NCBI GenBank assembly: GCA_012520315.1
Contig: JAAYOM010000052.1
Coordinates: 1 to 42,445, forward strand
Length of the DNA: 42,445 nucleotides
Direction: 5' to 3'
DNA from: Bacillota bacterium
Lineage (GTDB): Bacteria > Bacillota > Limnochordia > Darwinibacteriales > Darwinibacteriaceae
The position numbers and the translations under genes were made by a program. The number at the start of each line of letters is the position of its first letter. The first letter of the stretch is position 1. Below, piece after piece: positions 18,657-25,986 of this stretch. The notes beneath the pieces are model-generated. The model saw only the letters and a list, made by a program, of their open reading frames with translations. It was not told the DNA's origin and did not search any database.

Positions 18657-18718
18657 GGATATTGGATATTCACACAGAAATAACCAATAAGAGTCAAGCG
18701 GGTTTCGGGGGTGATCAC
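18657..18718 (+). promoter_or_regulatory. Conserved leader of cyclase 2
   Basis: This is the ungapped counterpart of the cyclase 1 leader, the same 62 bases from GGATATT to the start codon. GGATATT occurs twice in tandem here (18657 and 18664). The shared GGGGGTG ribosome site is directly followed by the proposed TTG start, which fixes the start of cyclase 2. Confidence 0.5.
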
Positions 18719-19912
18719 TTGCTTGAAAGGCTCGAACAGCGAATGAATCGTTATACAGAAATCGTAGCGATTGTTGCTATGATTCTGGGGATTATCTTTT
18801 ATAGTGGGTACCGTTCGGGAAGTTGGCCCTATATAGTGGTCCTTGCTGTGCTGCAAATCTATTTGCACAGCGGCTCGGTAAGTATTGATGATCGTTCATA
18901 CATTTCCTTGGGCACTTCTGCGATCCTTCCCATGATTTTACTGTGCGGCACTACACCTTCCATGCTGATTTCGGCGTTTAAAGGGATTTATGACGGACTT
19001 AAAAATAGAAAGGCCTGGCGTCGCACTCTGTTTAATGCCGGGCAATTTGCCCTCTCTACCCTTGCAGCGAGCCTGTGCTTTAACAAGGTTAGCCGCTTGG
19101 CAGGTTCGACTGGATTGGGGCTGATAGTCGCCAGCGGGGCTGCTACGGTCGCCTATGTCGTCTGTAATATCGGCTTGGTGCGCTATCTAGTGGCCATGAT
19201 TAAAGGAGTCACTTGGTGGAGCGAGTTTAAGACATCACTGCAGGTGAATTTTCTTAGTAGCTGGAGCAGCGGGTTTATAGGCATCATATTCGCTTTTTTT
19301 GTCTTGCGCTACGAGTTGTTTGGGCTGCTGGCCTTTTCAGCTCTTTTGATCATATTGTCATGGTTGTTGCAGGCCACTGCTGAAGTTGGGGCTGAGCGTG
19401 CACTTAGAAAAGAGTTGGAGGAAGAGCTGATCATTGACGAGATGACGGGCGCTTACAAATTTCGCCATTTGAACAACTGGCTGAGTGAACCTACAGATGA
19501 GGAAGTCAGTCTCCTGTTTATGGATATAGACAATTTTGCAGTGTTTAATGATACCTATGGGCATGCAGAAGGCGACAGGGTTTTGCGGCTGTTGGTGGAG
19601 ACGATCGAAGGGAGTATTCGAGAGGGAGATCAGATAGTTCGTTACGGTGGTGACGAATTTGTAGTGTTTTTGCGGGGGATGGATGCTGAGAAAGCGAAGC
19701 ATGTGGCAGAGCGAATTATGGAGAATCTGGCCAAACTGAAAGATCCCAAATGGGATGATCCGGTCACCGTATCTTTGGGCATTGCAGCCAGACCTCAGCA
19801 CTCCCGGGATAAGCGCCAACTGCTGCTATTTGCTGATCAAGCAATGTATAACGCCAAGAACTCAGGCAAGAACAATATCCAGATCTATCGGGCAGGCAAA
19901 GATTCTGCCTAG
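18719..19912 (+). CDS. Membrane diguanylate cyclase 2 (GGDEF)
   Basis: The 397-residue paralogue of cyclase 1 has the same order: about six membrane segments, linker AERALRKELEEEL, GGDEF domain. GGDEF (310-314), the I-site REGD and YGHAEGD are intact. It keeps FNDTYGH, where the other two copies have FNN. The TTG at 18719 is chosen because GGGGGTGAT precedes it and because it gives the same N-terminal length as the sister proteins; in-frame ATGs at 18650 and 18743 lack a comparable site. It should be an active cyclase. The membrane part diverges more than the catalytic part, so the three proteins may sense different inputs. Confidence 0.9.
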   Translation: MLERLEQRMNRYTEIVAIVAMILGIIFYSGYRSGSWPYIVVLAVLQIYLHSGSVSIDDRSYISLGTSAILPMILLCGTTPSMLISAFKGIYDGLKNRKAWRRTLFNAGQFALSTLAASLCFNKVSRLAGSTGLGLIVASGAATVAYVVCNIGLVRYLVAMIKGVTWWSEFKTSLQVNFLSSWSSGFIGIIFAFFVLRYELFGLLAFSALLIILSWLLQATAEVGAERALRKELEEELIIDEMTGAYKFRHLNNWLSEPTDEEVSLLFMDIDNFAVFNDTYGHAEGDRVLRLLVETIEGSIREGDQIVRYGGDEFVVFLRGMDAEKAKHVAERIMENLAKLKDPKWDDPVTVSLGIAARPQHSRDKRQLLLFADQAMYNAKNSGKNNIQIYRAGKDSA

Positions 19913-19993
19913 CATGTGCAGAGCGCAAAGCAAGATAGGAGGGACGTTCCGAGGAATCCCAACGATAACCAGGTGTGGTTGGGAGGTGTGGGC

Positions 19994-21190
19994 TTGATAT
20001 CCAAGGATGTTGAACGACGAATTTACCGCGTGATCCAATTTGTGACTATTATCGCTATCGCCTTAGGAGTTGTTTTTTACAGCGGATTTCGCGAGGGCAG
20101 TCTCCCTGCTATACTCGTCCTTTTTGTTGTGCGCCTGCATCTGCAGGGCTTTTCAGTGCGCATCAGTGAGAGGACAGTCCTTTCACTGGGTACTGCAGCG
20201 GTTCTTCCCACAATATACCTGGCCGGAATCACACCGGCGATGCTGACGTCCGTGGTCTTAGGGATTTATGATGGGGTGCGGCATAAGAAAGTATGGCACC
20301 GCGCCATGTATAACTCTGCTCAGTTTGCCCTCTCGTCACTGACCGCGGGGCTGACCCTGGAGTTTGCGACCGCCTGGCTCGGTACGTCAGGGCTTGGTCT
20401 GTTAGCCGCCTCCATCGTTGCGACAATGGTTTACATCCTTATGAACAATGGACTTGTCTGTTACGTCGTTGCTCTAGGGAGGGGCATTCCCTGGTGGACA
20501 CAGGTTAAAGAGGTGCTGGGCAGGAGTGTGTTCAGCTATTTTTGTAGTGGGTTTCTCGGCATCATGTTTACTTTTTTCGTCATAGGCTATGGGCTCTGGG
20601 GCCTGCTAGCATTTGCAGCGTTTATGATAATCATTTCGGGACTCTTAAAATCCGCCGCGGAGGTAAGCGCTGAGCGGGCTCTTAGGCAGGAAATCGAAGA
20701 AGAATTGGTCATAGATGATATGACTGGTGCGTTTAATTTTCGCTATCTGAATAAGTGGCTCAGCGAACCCTCAGAAGAGCATGTCGCCCTGTTGTTTATG
20801 GATATTGATGACTTTGCTGCCTTTAACAATTCCTATGGCCATGCTGAAGGAGATTTGGTGCTTAGGAATGTGGTCGAGACAATTCGGCAGATCATCAGGG
20901 CCGAGGATCGGGTTGTCCGTTATGGCGGCGATGAGTTTGTAGTGTTCTTGAAGGATATGGATATTGTTGGGGCAAAACGCGTGGCTGAACGGATTAGGGA
21001 GCGTTTGGCTTCTTTAGAAAGTACTTCGTGGAAGGAGCCCCTTACTGTTTCCCTGGGCATTGCAGCGTCACCGCAACATGCTACAGACAAGAGACAGCTC
21101 CTGCTGTATGCGGATCAGGCAATGTATGAAGCCAAAAACGCCCGCAAGAATACGATCTGCATCTGGAATACAATAAATGATCATGCTTGA
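19994..21190 (+). CDS. Membrane diguanylate cyclase 3 (GGDEF)
   Basis: The 398-residue third paralogue starts 81 bases after cyclase 2 with no clear terminator between, so these two may be co-transcribed. GGDEF (311-315) and the I-site RAED are intact, and the metal site is MDIDDF. The TTG at 19994 follows GGGAGGTG and gives the family length; an upstream in-frame GTG at 19916 has no ribosome site. An AGGAGGG at about 19937-19943 has no start codon at a usable distance and may be a leftover of an older start. The membrane sensor again carries SLGTAAVLPTIYL and YNSAQFALSS. Confidence 0.9.
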   Translation: MISKDVERRIYRVIQFVTIIAIALGVVFYSGFREGSLPAILVLFVVRLHLQGFSVRISERTVLSLGTAAVLPTIYLAGITPAMLTSVVLGIYDGVRHKKVWHRAMYNSAQFALSSLTAGLTLEFATAWLGTSGLGLLAASIVATMVYILMNNGLVCYVVALGRGIPWWTQVKEVLGRSVFSYFCSGFLGIMFTFFVIGYGLWGLLAFAAFMIIISGLLKSAAEVSAERALRQEIEEELVIDDMTGAFNFRYLNKWLSEPSEEHVALLFMDIDDFAAFNNSYGHAEGDLVLRNVVETIRQIIRAEDRVVRYGGDEFVVFLKDMDIVGAKRVAERIRERLASLESTSWKEPLTVSLGIAASPQHATDKRQLLLYADQAMYEAKNARKNTICIWNTINDHA

Positions 21191-21277
21191 GATTTTCTGC
21201 ATGTGAGATGACTGATTGTCTCCTAGTTTGGGGCAGGTTTTTCGCGCATAGGGAGTTTGCACTGGGAGGGCCGAAGA

Positions 21278-22201
21278 ATGCATACCGTTTTTGATTATGG
21301 CAGGCTGTTAGAGGAGACTTTACAGGAGTGTAAACATCATACCGAGCGTGGTCAGGTAGCCAGTTACATCCCGGAGTTGAAGAAGGCAGATCCAAAAATG
21401 GCCGGGGTTGCCTTGATGACAACAAGGGGGTTGTTTGAAGCTGGAGACACCCGCGTGCGGTTTACGCTGCAAAGCATTTCCAAAGTGTTCAGTCTGTTGG
21501 TTGCCCTAGAGGAGCGCGGTGCTGAGGCTGTGTTTGCCAAAGTGGGTTCGGAACCTACAGGTGACTCTTTTAACAGCATTGTCAAGCTGGAAACCTCTGA
21601 GCAAAAGCCGCTTAACCCGATGATTAATGCCGGGGCCATTGCTGTCTGCTCGCTGATACCCGGATCCTCCGTTGAGGAGCGGTTTGCCCAGATCACTGAT
21701 CTGCTGGAAAAAGTGCTGGGACGCCCTATAGGGATTGATCAAGCGGTTTATAACTCTGAACGGGAAACAGGACATCGCAATCGCGCTTTAGCGTACTTCC
21801 TTAAGGATATTGGCGGGCTCGAGGGGGATGTGGAAGAAGTATTGGATCTTTATTTTCGCCAATGCTCAATATTGGTAGATTGTGCCGATCTTGCCCGCAT
21901 AGGCATGTTTCTGGCTGCGAAAGGTATAGGGGAAGCAGGAACTCCGATCGTATCGGCCAATGCTGTTCGCCTGGTTTCTACGTTCATGGTCACCTGCGGC
22001 ATGTATAATGGTTCAGGCGAGTTTGCTATTCAAGTGGGCATTCCAGCCAAAAGCGGAGTCTCAGGCGGAATTCTCGGCGTGGTTCCTGGGCAGTGTGGAG
22101 TGGCTACTTTCGGGCCGGCTTTAGATCGCAAGGGCAATAGTGTGGTTGGTATCAGTGTCTTGAAGCGCCTATCGGAGGTCTTAGACTTCAGCATATTTTA
22201 G
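21278..22201 (+). CDS. glsA: Glutaminase
   Basis: The 307-residue enzyme hydrolyses glutamine to glutamate and ammonia in the cytoplasm. It belongs to the serine-dependent beta-lactamase-like glutaminase family. The catalytic pair is S66 and K69 in QSISK; NPMINAGAI and the C-terminal KSGVSGGILGVVPG are conserved elements. The ATG at 21278 follows GGGAGGG at seven bases; a TTG at 21257 lacks such a site. It is followed after 11 bases by the JAMM-LysM gene, so the two are probably co-transcribed. Confidence 0.95.
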   Translation: MHTVFDYGRLLEETLQECKHHTERGQVASYIPELKKADPKMAGVALMTTRGLFEAGDTRVRFTLQSISKVFSLLVALEERGAEAVFAKVGSEPTGDSFNSIVKLETSEQKPLNPMINAGAIAVCSLIPGSSVEERFAQITDLLEKVLGRPIGIDQAVYNSERETGHRNRALAYFLKDIGGLEGDVEEVLDLYFRQCSILVDCADLARIGMFLAAKGIGEAGTPIVSANAVRLVSTFMVTCGMYNGSGEFAIQVGIPAKSGVSGGILGVVPGQCGVATFGPALDRKGNSVVGISVLKRLSEVLDFSIF

Positions 22202-22212
22202 GGGAGAGTATA

Positions 22213-23220
22213 ATGGGCACCGAACGCACAACTTTTTCTACGAGAAGGTTTTTGGTGGGTAAGGCAGGTCCTTTCCCGCGCCTGGTTTTTCGGGAGGAAG
22301 TGATGCTTGCGTTAGATCAGTTCTCCCATCTGAATTCCCAAGGCGAGCATGGCGGGTTTTTAATTGGAAAGAGCCAGCAGCTTAAGACAGCCGAAGAGTA
22401 CGAGATCATTGTGGAACGCTTTGTCCCTATTCCCCAAAGAAGTGACGCTACGCGCCTTGTGGTGCGTCCTGATCATTACAAAACGGTAGAGTTGGCACTG
22501 AAGCCGGGTGAAGAAATTGTAGGTTGGGCCCATACACATCCTGGTTTTGGGGTATTTCTATCAGATTTTGACAAAGAACAGCACCAAAGGTACTTCCCGT
22601 CTCCCTGGCAGATAGCCTATGTAATGGACAATCAGGCTCGCGAACGGGCGGTCTATCGTGTGGTTAATGACCAGTGGGAGCGCTTGGGAGGATACTACGT
22701 TCTAAGGGATATGGCCCAAAACGAGGTTGGGATTGCCGTGTCTAGCCGTGCTAAGCGCCGGCATCGTCTTGTCACCGCTATTTTTGTTCTTCTGCTGCTT
22801 GGTGCAGGTGCAGCCTTGGGTTATCCCATTGCACGGGATATGTTTGTTAAATTATGGCCCGCTAACCAGGCTGTTTCCCAGCTAGATCCAGAAGCGGAGT
22901 TGCAGACGGACATGGCGGGTACCGCCATCCAGCCGGAGCTGGAGGGGGACAGCGCTTCAGATTCAAGTCCGCCTGTTCCTCCGGAACCCTCCCAACCGCA
23001 GTCTGAGGCGGGAGCAGTGACGATTGCACCACCGTCAACGGTGCCCCGCTACGTAGAATATGTGGTTCAGACCGGGGACACCCTTTGGTCGATTGCCGGC
23101 AAGCTGTGGGGCGACTCAAGTTTGTACCGCATTATTGCTGAAGAGAACGGCATTTCAAATCCTGGTTCGCTTAGGGTAGGCAGCGTTTTACGTGTTCCAT
23201 CTGACCCAACAAATAGATAA
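22213..23220 (+). CDS. JAMM metalloprotease - transmembrane - LysM fusion protein
   Basis: The 335-residue protein has three parts. Residues 20-165 are a JAB/MPN domain with a complete JAMM zinc site: E45 in QGEHGG, then HTHPGFGVFLSDFD giving H107, H109, S117 and D120. Residues 187-205 form one membrane segment preceded by RAKRRHR, which places the N-terminus inside. A Pro/Ser/Glu-rich spacer leads to a C-terminal LysM domain (283-328, YVVQTGDTLWSIAGKLWGD). JAMM peptidases cleave isopeptide or C-terminal peptide bonds of ubiquitin-like and sulfur-carrier proteins. A cytosolic JAMM tied to a wall-binding domain is unusual. The ATG has GGGGAGAG upstream. The substrate is unknown, and no ubiquitin-like gene is seen nearby. 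Confidence 0.9.
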   Translation: MGTERTTFSTRRFLVGKAGPFPRLVFREEVMLALDQFSHLNSQGEHGGFLIGKSQQLKTAEEYEIIVERFVPIPQRSDATRLVVRPDHYKTVELALKPGEEIVGWAHTHPGFGVFLSDFDKEQHQRYFPSPWQIAYVMDNQARERAVYRVVNDQWERLGGYYVLRDMAQNEVGIAVSSRAKRRHRLVTAIFVLLLLGAGAALGYPIARDMFVKLWPANQAVSQLDPEAELQTDMAGTAIQPELEGDSASDSSPPVPPEPSQPQSEAGAVTIAPPSTVPRYVEYVVQTGDTLWSIAGKLWGDSSLYRIIAEENGISNPGSLRVGSVLRVPSDPTNR

Positions 23221-23332
23221 CAGAATTGTCAGACACGGTGTATAAAAATTAATAAAAATATAAAACATAAGCAGGACTTCCCGATTCCCCCTCGAATTAC
23301 ACTAACACAGTATTTGGGAGGCTTAAGGAGGT

Positions 23333-23785
23333 GTGCTTATTAATCGTTTAGATCCTTCGTTTGTACGGTCGTCGTTTGAACTTCTAAGTGAGGGTTGTAA
23401 ACGATCCCCTCACTTGCGGGTGAAAATCGCAGTTGATTCAGTGGAAAAGGGTTATGCGACCCATAGTCAGGTTGCTGATTTTCTCGGCCTAAGTATTGGA
23501 AGGTGGAAGGAGTTCTACAAAAACTTCCAGGAAGGCGACATTGCAAGGGTGCCGGAAGATTTGCGCAACCTAGTCCCCGCCCGAGAACTGCGTTTTTTAA
23601 CCGGATTTACAGATGCACAGCTGAACATATTGGAACGAGCGTTGGATGTCCCTCTGTTGCTGGCCGAAGGAGTTGGCGATGATCATCCTCTGCTGCAGGA
23701 GTTGCGAGTTCTAATGGTTTTTGGTGTGTTGCTTGTGGGCCAGCACAATCAGTTTAAGAAATACTCTTTAAGGGTTGTCTGGTAA
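23333..23785 (+). CDS. Unrecognised 150-residue protein with a possible helix-turn-helix
   Basis: I do not recognise this gene. The protein is soluble-looking and mostly helical. Residues 42-62 (ATHSQVADFLGLSIGRWKEF) have the look of a helix-turn-helix. The C-terminus is hydrophobic (LLQELRVLMVFGVLLVGQ). Start choice is awkward: AAGGAGG at 23325-23331 lies almost on the GTG at 23333, while GGGAGG at 23316-23321 is 11 bases upstream and suits that GTG. The preceding 110 bases are very AT-rich and include TTGTCA (23226) with TAATAA 18 bases downstream, a possible promoter. A strong hairpin follows the stop. Confidence 0.65.
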   Translation: MLINRLDPSFVRSSFELLSEGCKRSPHLRVKIAVDSVEKGYATHSQVADFLGLSIGRWKEFYKNFQEGDIARVPEDLRNLVPARELRFLTGFTDAQLNILERALDVPLLLAEGVGDDHPLLQELRVLMVFGVLLVGQHNQFKKYSLRVVW

Positions 23786-23790
23786 AAGAC

Positions 23791-23821
23791 AGGACCGATT
23801 TGCCTGAGGCGAATCGGTCCT
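23791..23821. terminator. Bidirectional hairpin between convergent genes
   Basis: The ten-base perfect stem AGGACCGATT/AATCGGTCCT (23791-23800/23812-23821) encloses an inner GCC/GGC. It lies between the unrecognised gene and convergent thrS. T-rich bases follow on both strands but are not strong runs. Confidence 0.75.
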
Positions 23822-23826
23822 TGCAT

Positions 23827-25560
23827 TTAATCGTTCTTTTTTTCAGCAATTTCAGCATCGATTTTGCTCAAAAACTCCTGTACCCCTAGGGAGCCCAAGT
23901 CTCCCTGACGGCGGTGACGGACGGAAACCTCTCCAGCGTCTTGTTCCTTTTGTCCCACCACCAGCATGTAGGGGATTTGCTGCAGCTGAGCTTCCCGAAT
24001 TTTCTTGCCGAGCTTCTCTGCCCTGCGATCCACTTCGACCCTGATGCCGGCGTTGAACAGCGCTTTTTCCACTTGGGCCGCATAATCCAGATAGTCATCG
24101 CCAACTGGGATGATCTGAACCTGCACTGGGGCAAGCCAGGTGGGAAAGGCACCTGCAGTGTGTTCCACCAAGATGGCCATGAAACGTTCCAGGGCCCCAT
24201 AGAGCACACGGTGAATCATTACCGGACGTTTCCGTTCATTGTCTTCGTCGGTATAGCTGAGATCGAAACGTTCGGGCATGGCAAAGTCCAGTTGGATGGT
24301 TGCGCATTGCCAAGTACGTCCAATGCTGTCTTCTAAGTGGAAGTCGATCTTGGGACCATAGAAAGCTCCATCGCCTTCGTTAATTACATAGTCAAGATCC
24401 TTAGCCTCCAAAGCTTTTTTCAAAGCGTCAATTGCAGTATCCCACATATGGTCTTCACCGATGGCATTTTCGGGCTTAGTGGAAAGCTCAACATGATAGT
24501 TGAAACCGAAAGTGGTATAGACTTCGTCCACAAAGTCGATTACCCTTTCCAGCTCTTCCTGAATCTGAGACGGACGCATGAAAATGTGGGCATCATCCTG
24601 CGTAAAAGCACGGACACGCATTAGACCGTGGAGCGTACCAGATAACTCATGGCGATGCACGAGACCCATTTCGGCCATGCGAATGGGAAGATCGCGATAG
24701 GAATGGAGTTTTCGTTTGTAAACCAGCATCGCCCCTGGGCAGTTCATGGGCTTGATTGCGAAGGTCTGCTCATCGATGGTGGAGAAGTACATGTTGTCTT
24801 GATAATTGTCCCAGTGGCCCGAACGATGCCAGAGATCCTCATGGAGCATGATCGGGGTCTTAATCTCGACATAACCGTGTTTGCGATGCTCTTCTCGCCA
24901 ATAGTCCTCCAAAATATTGCGGAGTACCATACCCTTTGGATGGAAGAAGGGGAAACCAGGGCCTTCTTCCTGCAGACTGAAAAGATCCAGCTGTCTGCCA
25001 AGGACTCGGTGATCCCTTTTGGCCGCTTCTTCTAACATGCGTAAATGTGCCCTTAAGTCTTTGCGGCTTAAAAATGCCACGCCATAGATCCTCTGCAACA
25101 TTTGCCTTTTTGAATCGCCGCGCCAATACGCACCGGCTATGCTTTGCAGCTTGAAGTGCTTTACTTTCGCAGTAGACTCCAAATGGGGTCCTCTGCATAG
25201 GTCAACAAACTCTCCCTGCCGATAGATGCTGACGTCTTCATCGAGTCCCTCCAAGAGTTCCAGTTTGTAATCCTGGTTTTGGGCTGCGAACATTTCCACA
25301 GCTTCGCTATTGGTGAGTTCTTCCCTCACGATCGGCAGATCCTCAGCAATGATTTTTTCCATTTCGGCTTCGATCTTCTCCAAATCCTCTGGAGTAAACC
25401 GATGCTCCAGATCAAAGTCATAGTAAAAGCCGTTTTTGATGACTGGTCCAATCGCTATCTTCGTTTCGGGCCAGAGCCTTAGCACAGCCTGTGCCATGAT
25501 GTGGGCTGCTGTATGGCGCATGACCTCCTCTTGATTAATTGCTCCAATGTTTTCATCCAC
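23827..25560 (-). CDS. thrS: Threonyl-tRNA synthetase lacking the TGS domain
   Basis: This class II synthetase charges tRNA-Thr. The 577-residue protein begins almost directly at the editing domain: HTAAH at about 16-20 and DLCRGPH supply its His/Cys site. The catalytic core carries the zinc ligands in MNCPGAM, VHRHELSG and MIHRVLYG, and an anticodon-binding domain follows. Typical Bacillus or E. coli enzymes are about 640 residues because of an N-terminal TGS domain, which is absent here. The GTG at 25560 is chosen for its AAAGGAGC site and because the open frame upstream runs through the T-box terminator. Expression is controlled by the T-box leader. Confidence 0.95.
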   Translation of the reverse strand: MDENIGAINQEEVMRHTAAHIMAQAVLRLWPETKIAIGPVIKNGFYYDFDLEHRFTPEDLEKIEAEMEKIIAEDLPIVREELTNSEAVEMFAAQNQDYKLELLEGLDEDVSIYRQGEFVDLCRGPHLESTAKVKHFKLQSIAGAYWRGDSKRQMLQRIYGVAFLSRKDLRAHLRMLEEAAKRDHRVLGRQLDLFSLQEEGPGFPFFHPKGMVLRNILEDYWREEHRKHGYVEIKTPIMLHEDLWHRSGHWDNYQDNMYFSTIDEQTFAIKPMNCPGAMLVYKRKLHSYRDLPIRMAEMGLVHRHELSGTLHGLMRVRAFTQDDAHIFMRPSQIQEELERVIDFVDEVYTTFGFNYHVELSTKPENAIGEDHMWDTAIDALKKALEAKDLDYVINEGDGAFYGPKIDFHLEDSIGRTWQCATIQLDFAMPERFDLSYTDEDNERKRPVMIHRVLYGALERFMAILVEHTAGAFPTWLAPVQVQIIPVGDDYLDYAAQVEKALFNAGIRVEVDRRAEKLGKKIREAQLQQIPYMLVVGQKEQDAGEVSVRHRRQGDLGSLGVQEFLSKIDAEIAEKKND

Positions 25561-25588
25561 GATTGCTCGCTCCTTTCTTTGGGAAAAT

Positions 25589-25879
25589 AAAAAAACCTCA
25601 GCCACATGGGACGAGGTTATCGCGGTTCCACCCAAATTGACTGGCTTAGGCATCTTTTTTGCCAAGCAAGTCCACTTATGCTTGCAGATAACGGTGCAGC
25701 CGGCCTGGCTTACTTCGCAGAACAGCGAGTTCTGGTTCAGCTGGCAACTCCTAGGTGGTTTTCACCAAAACAACCCCTGGGGAGCTCTCAGCCTATTGCA
25801 CTAAAGAAATTTACTGCAACAGCTCCTTTTTCTGTCAGGTTAGTTGAGGTTACTCTTCCTAATCATCGTTTTTTCTATT
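25589..25879 (-). promoter_or_regulatory. T-box leader of thrS (threonine specifier ACC)
   Basis: The leader of about 290 bases lets uncharged tRNA-Thr prevent early termination. Seen on the minus strand in order: AGTA of the 5' specifier-loop side in GGAAGAGTAACC, GAGAG and the apical GGTGAAAACC, then the 3' specifier side CTGAACCAG with specifier ACC at 25736-25734. The T-box GGGTGGAACCGCG is at 25633-25621. The terminator stem AACCTC/GAGGTT (25618-25613/25599-25594) is followed by a T run ending at 25589. The left arm of the terminator directly follows the T-box, as expected for the competing antiterminator. The coding start is 29 bases beyond the T run. Confidence 0.93.
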
Positions 25880-25885
25880 GCTATA

Positions 25886-25914
25886 AGAATAATTCTCTTT
25901 AGCTGCTTTGTCAA
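25886..25914 (-). promoter_or_regulatory. Sigma-A promoter of the thrS T-box transcript
   Basis: Consensus TTGACA (25914-25909), a 17-base spacer and TATTCT (25891-25886) on the minus strand. The start would be near 25879, directly before stem I of the T-box. It lies back to back with the aroA promoter, the two -35 boxes being 21 bases apart. Confidence 0.85.
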
Positions 25915-25935
25915 GGGACAAATTTGCTAAAAGAC

Positions 25936-25965
25936 TTGACAAACATGTATTTGCACTTCTTTAAT
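25936..25965 (+). promoter_or_regulatory. Sigma-A promoter of aroA
   Basis: Consensus TTGACA (25936-25941), an 18-base spacer and TTTAAT (25960-25965). The start would be near 25972, so the 5' untranslated region is only about 15 bases and barely contains the GAGGGGG ribosome site. Confidence 0.7.
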
Positions 25966-25986
25966 TAATTGAGGGGGTCGACTGGC

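Larger units (their letters stand above)
17295..21190 (+). repeat. Tandem triplication of a membrane diguanylate cyclase gene
   Basis: Three consecutive genes encode proteins of 398, 397 and 398 residues with the same architecture and aligned motifs along the full length, including the membrane part. The first two also share their 62-base upstream leader without gaps. This indicates two rounds of local duplication followed by divergence, since DNA identity is no longer high enough to look recent. Confidence 0.85.

Noticed and set aside
17221-19993. Possible c-di-GMP riboswitches upstream of the cyclases
   Set aside because: No GEMM-I or GEMM-II core was recognised in any of the three leaders; only partial look-alike bases such as GCAAAGC occur.
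25561-25665. In-frame N-terminal extension of thrS by 35 codons
   Set aside because: The extension lies in the T-box terminator and antiterminator, and does not encode a TGS domain.
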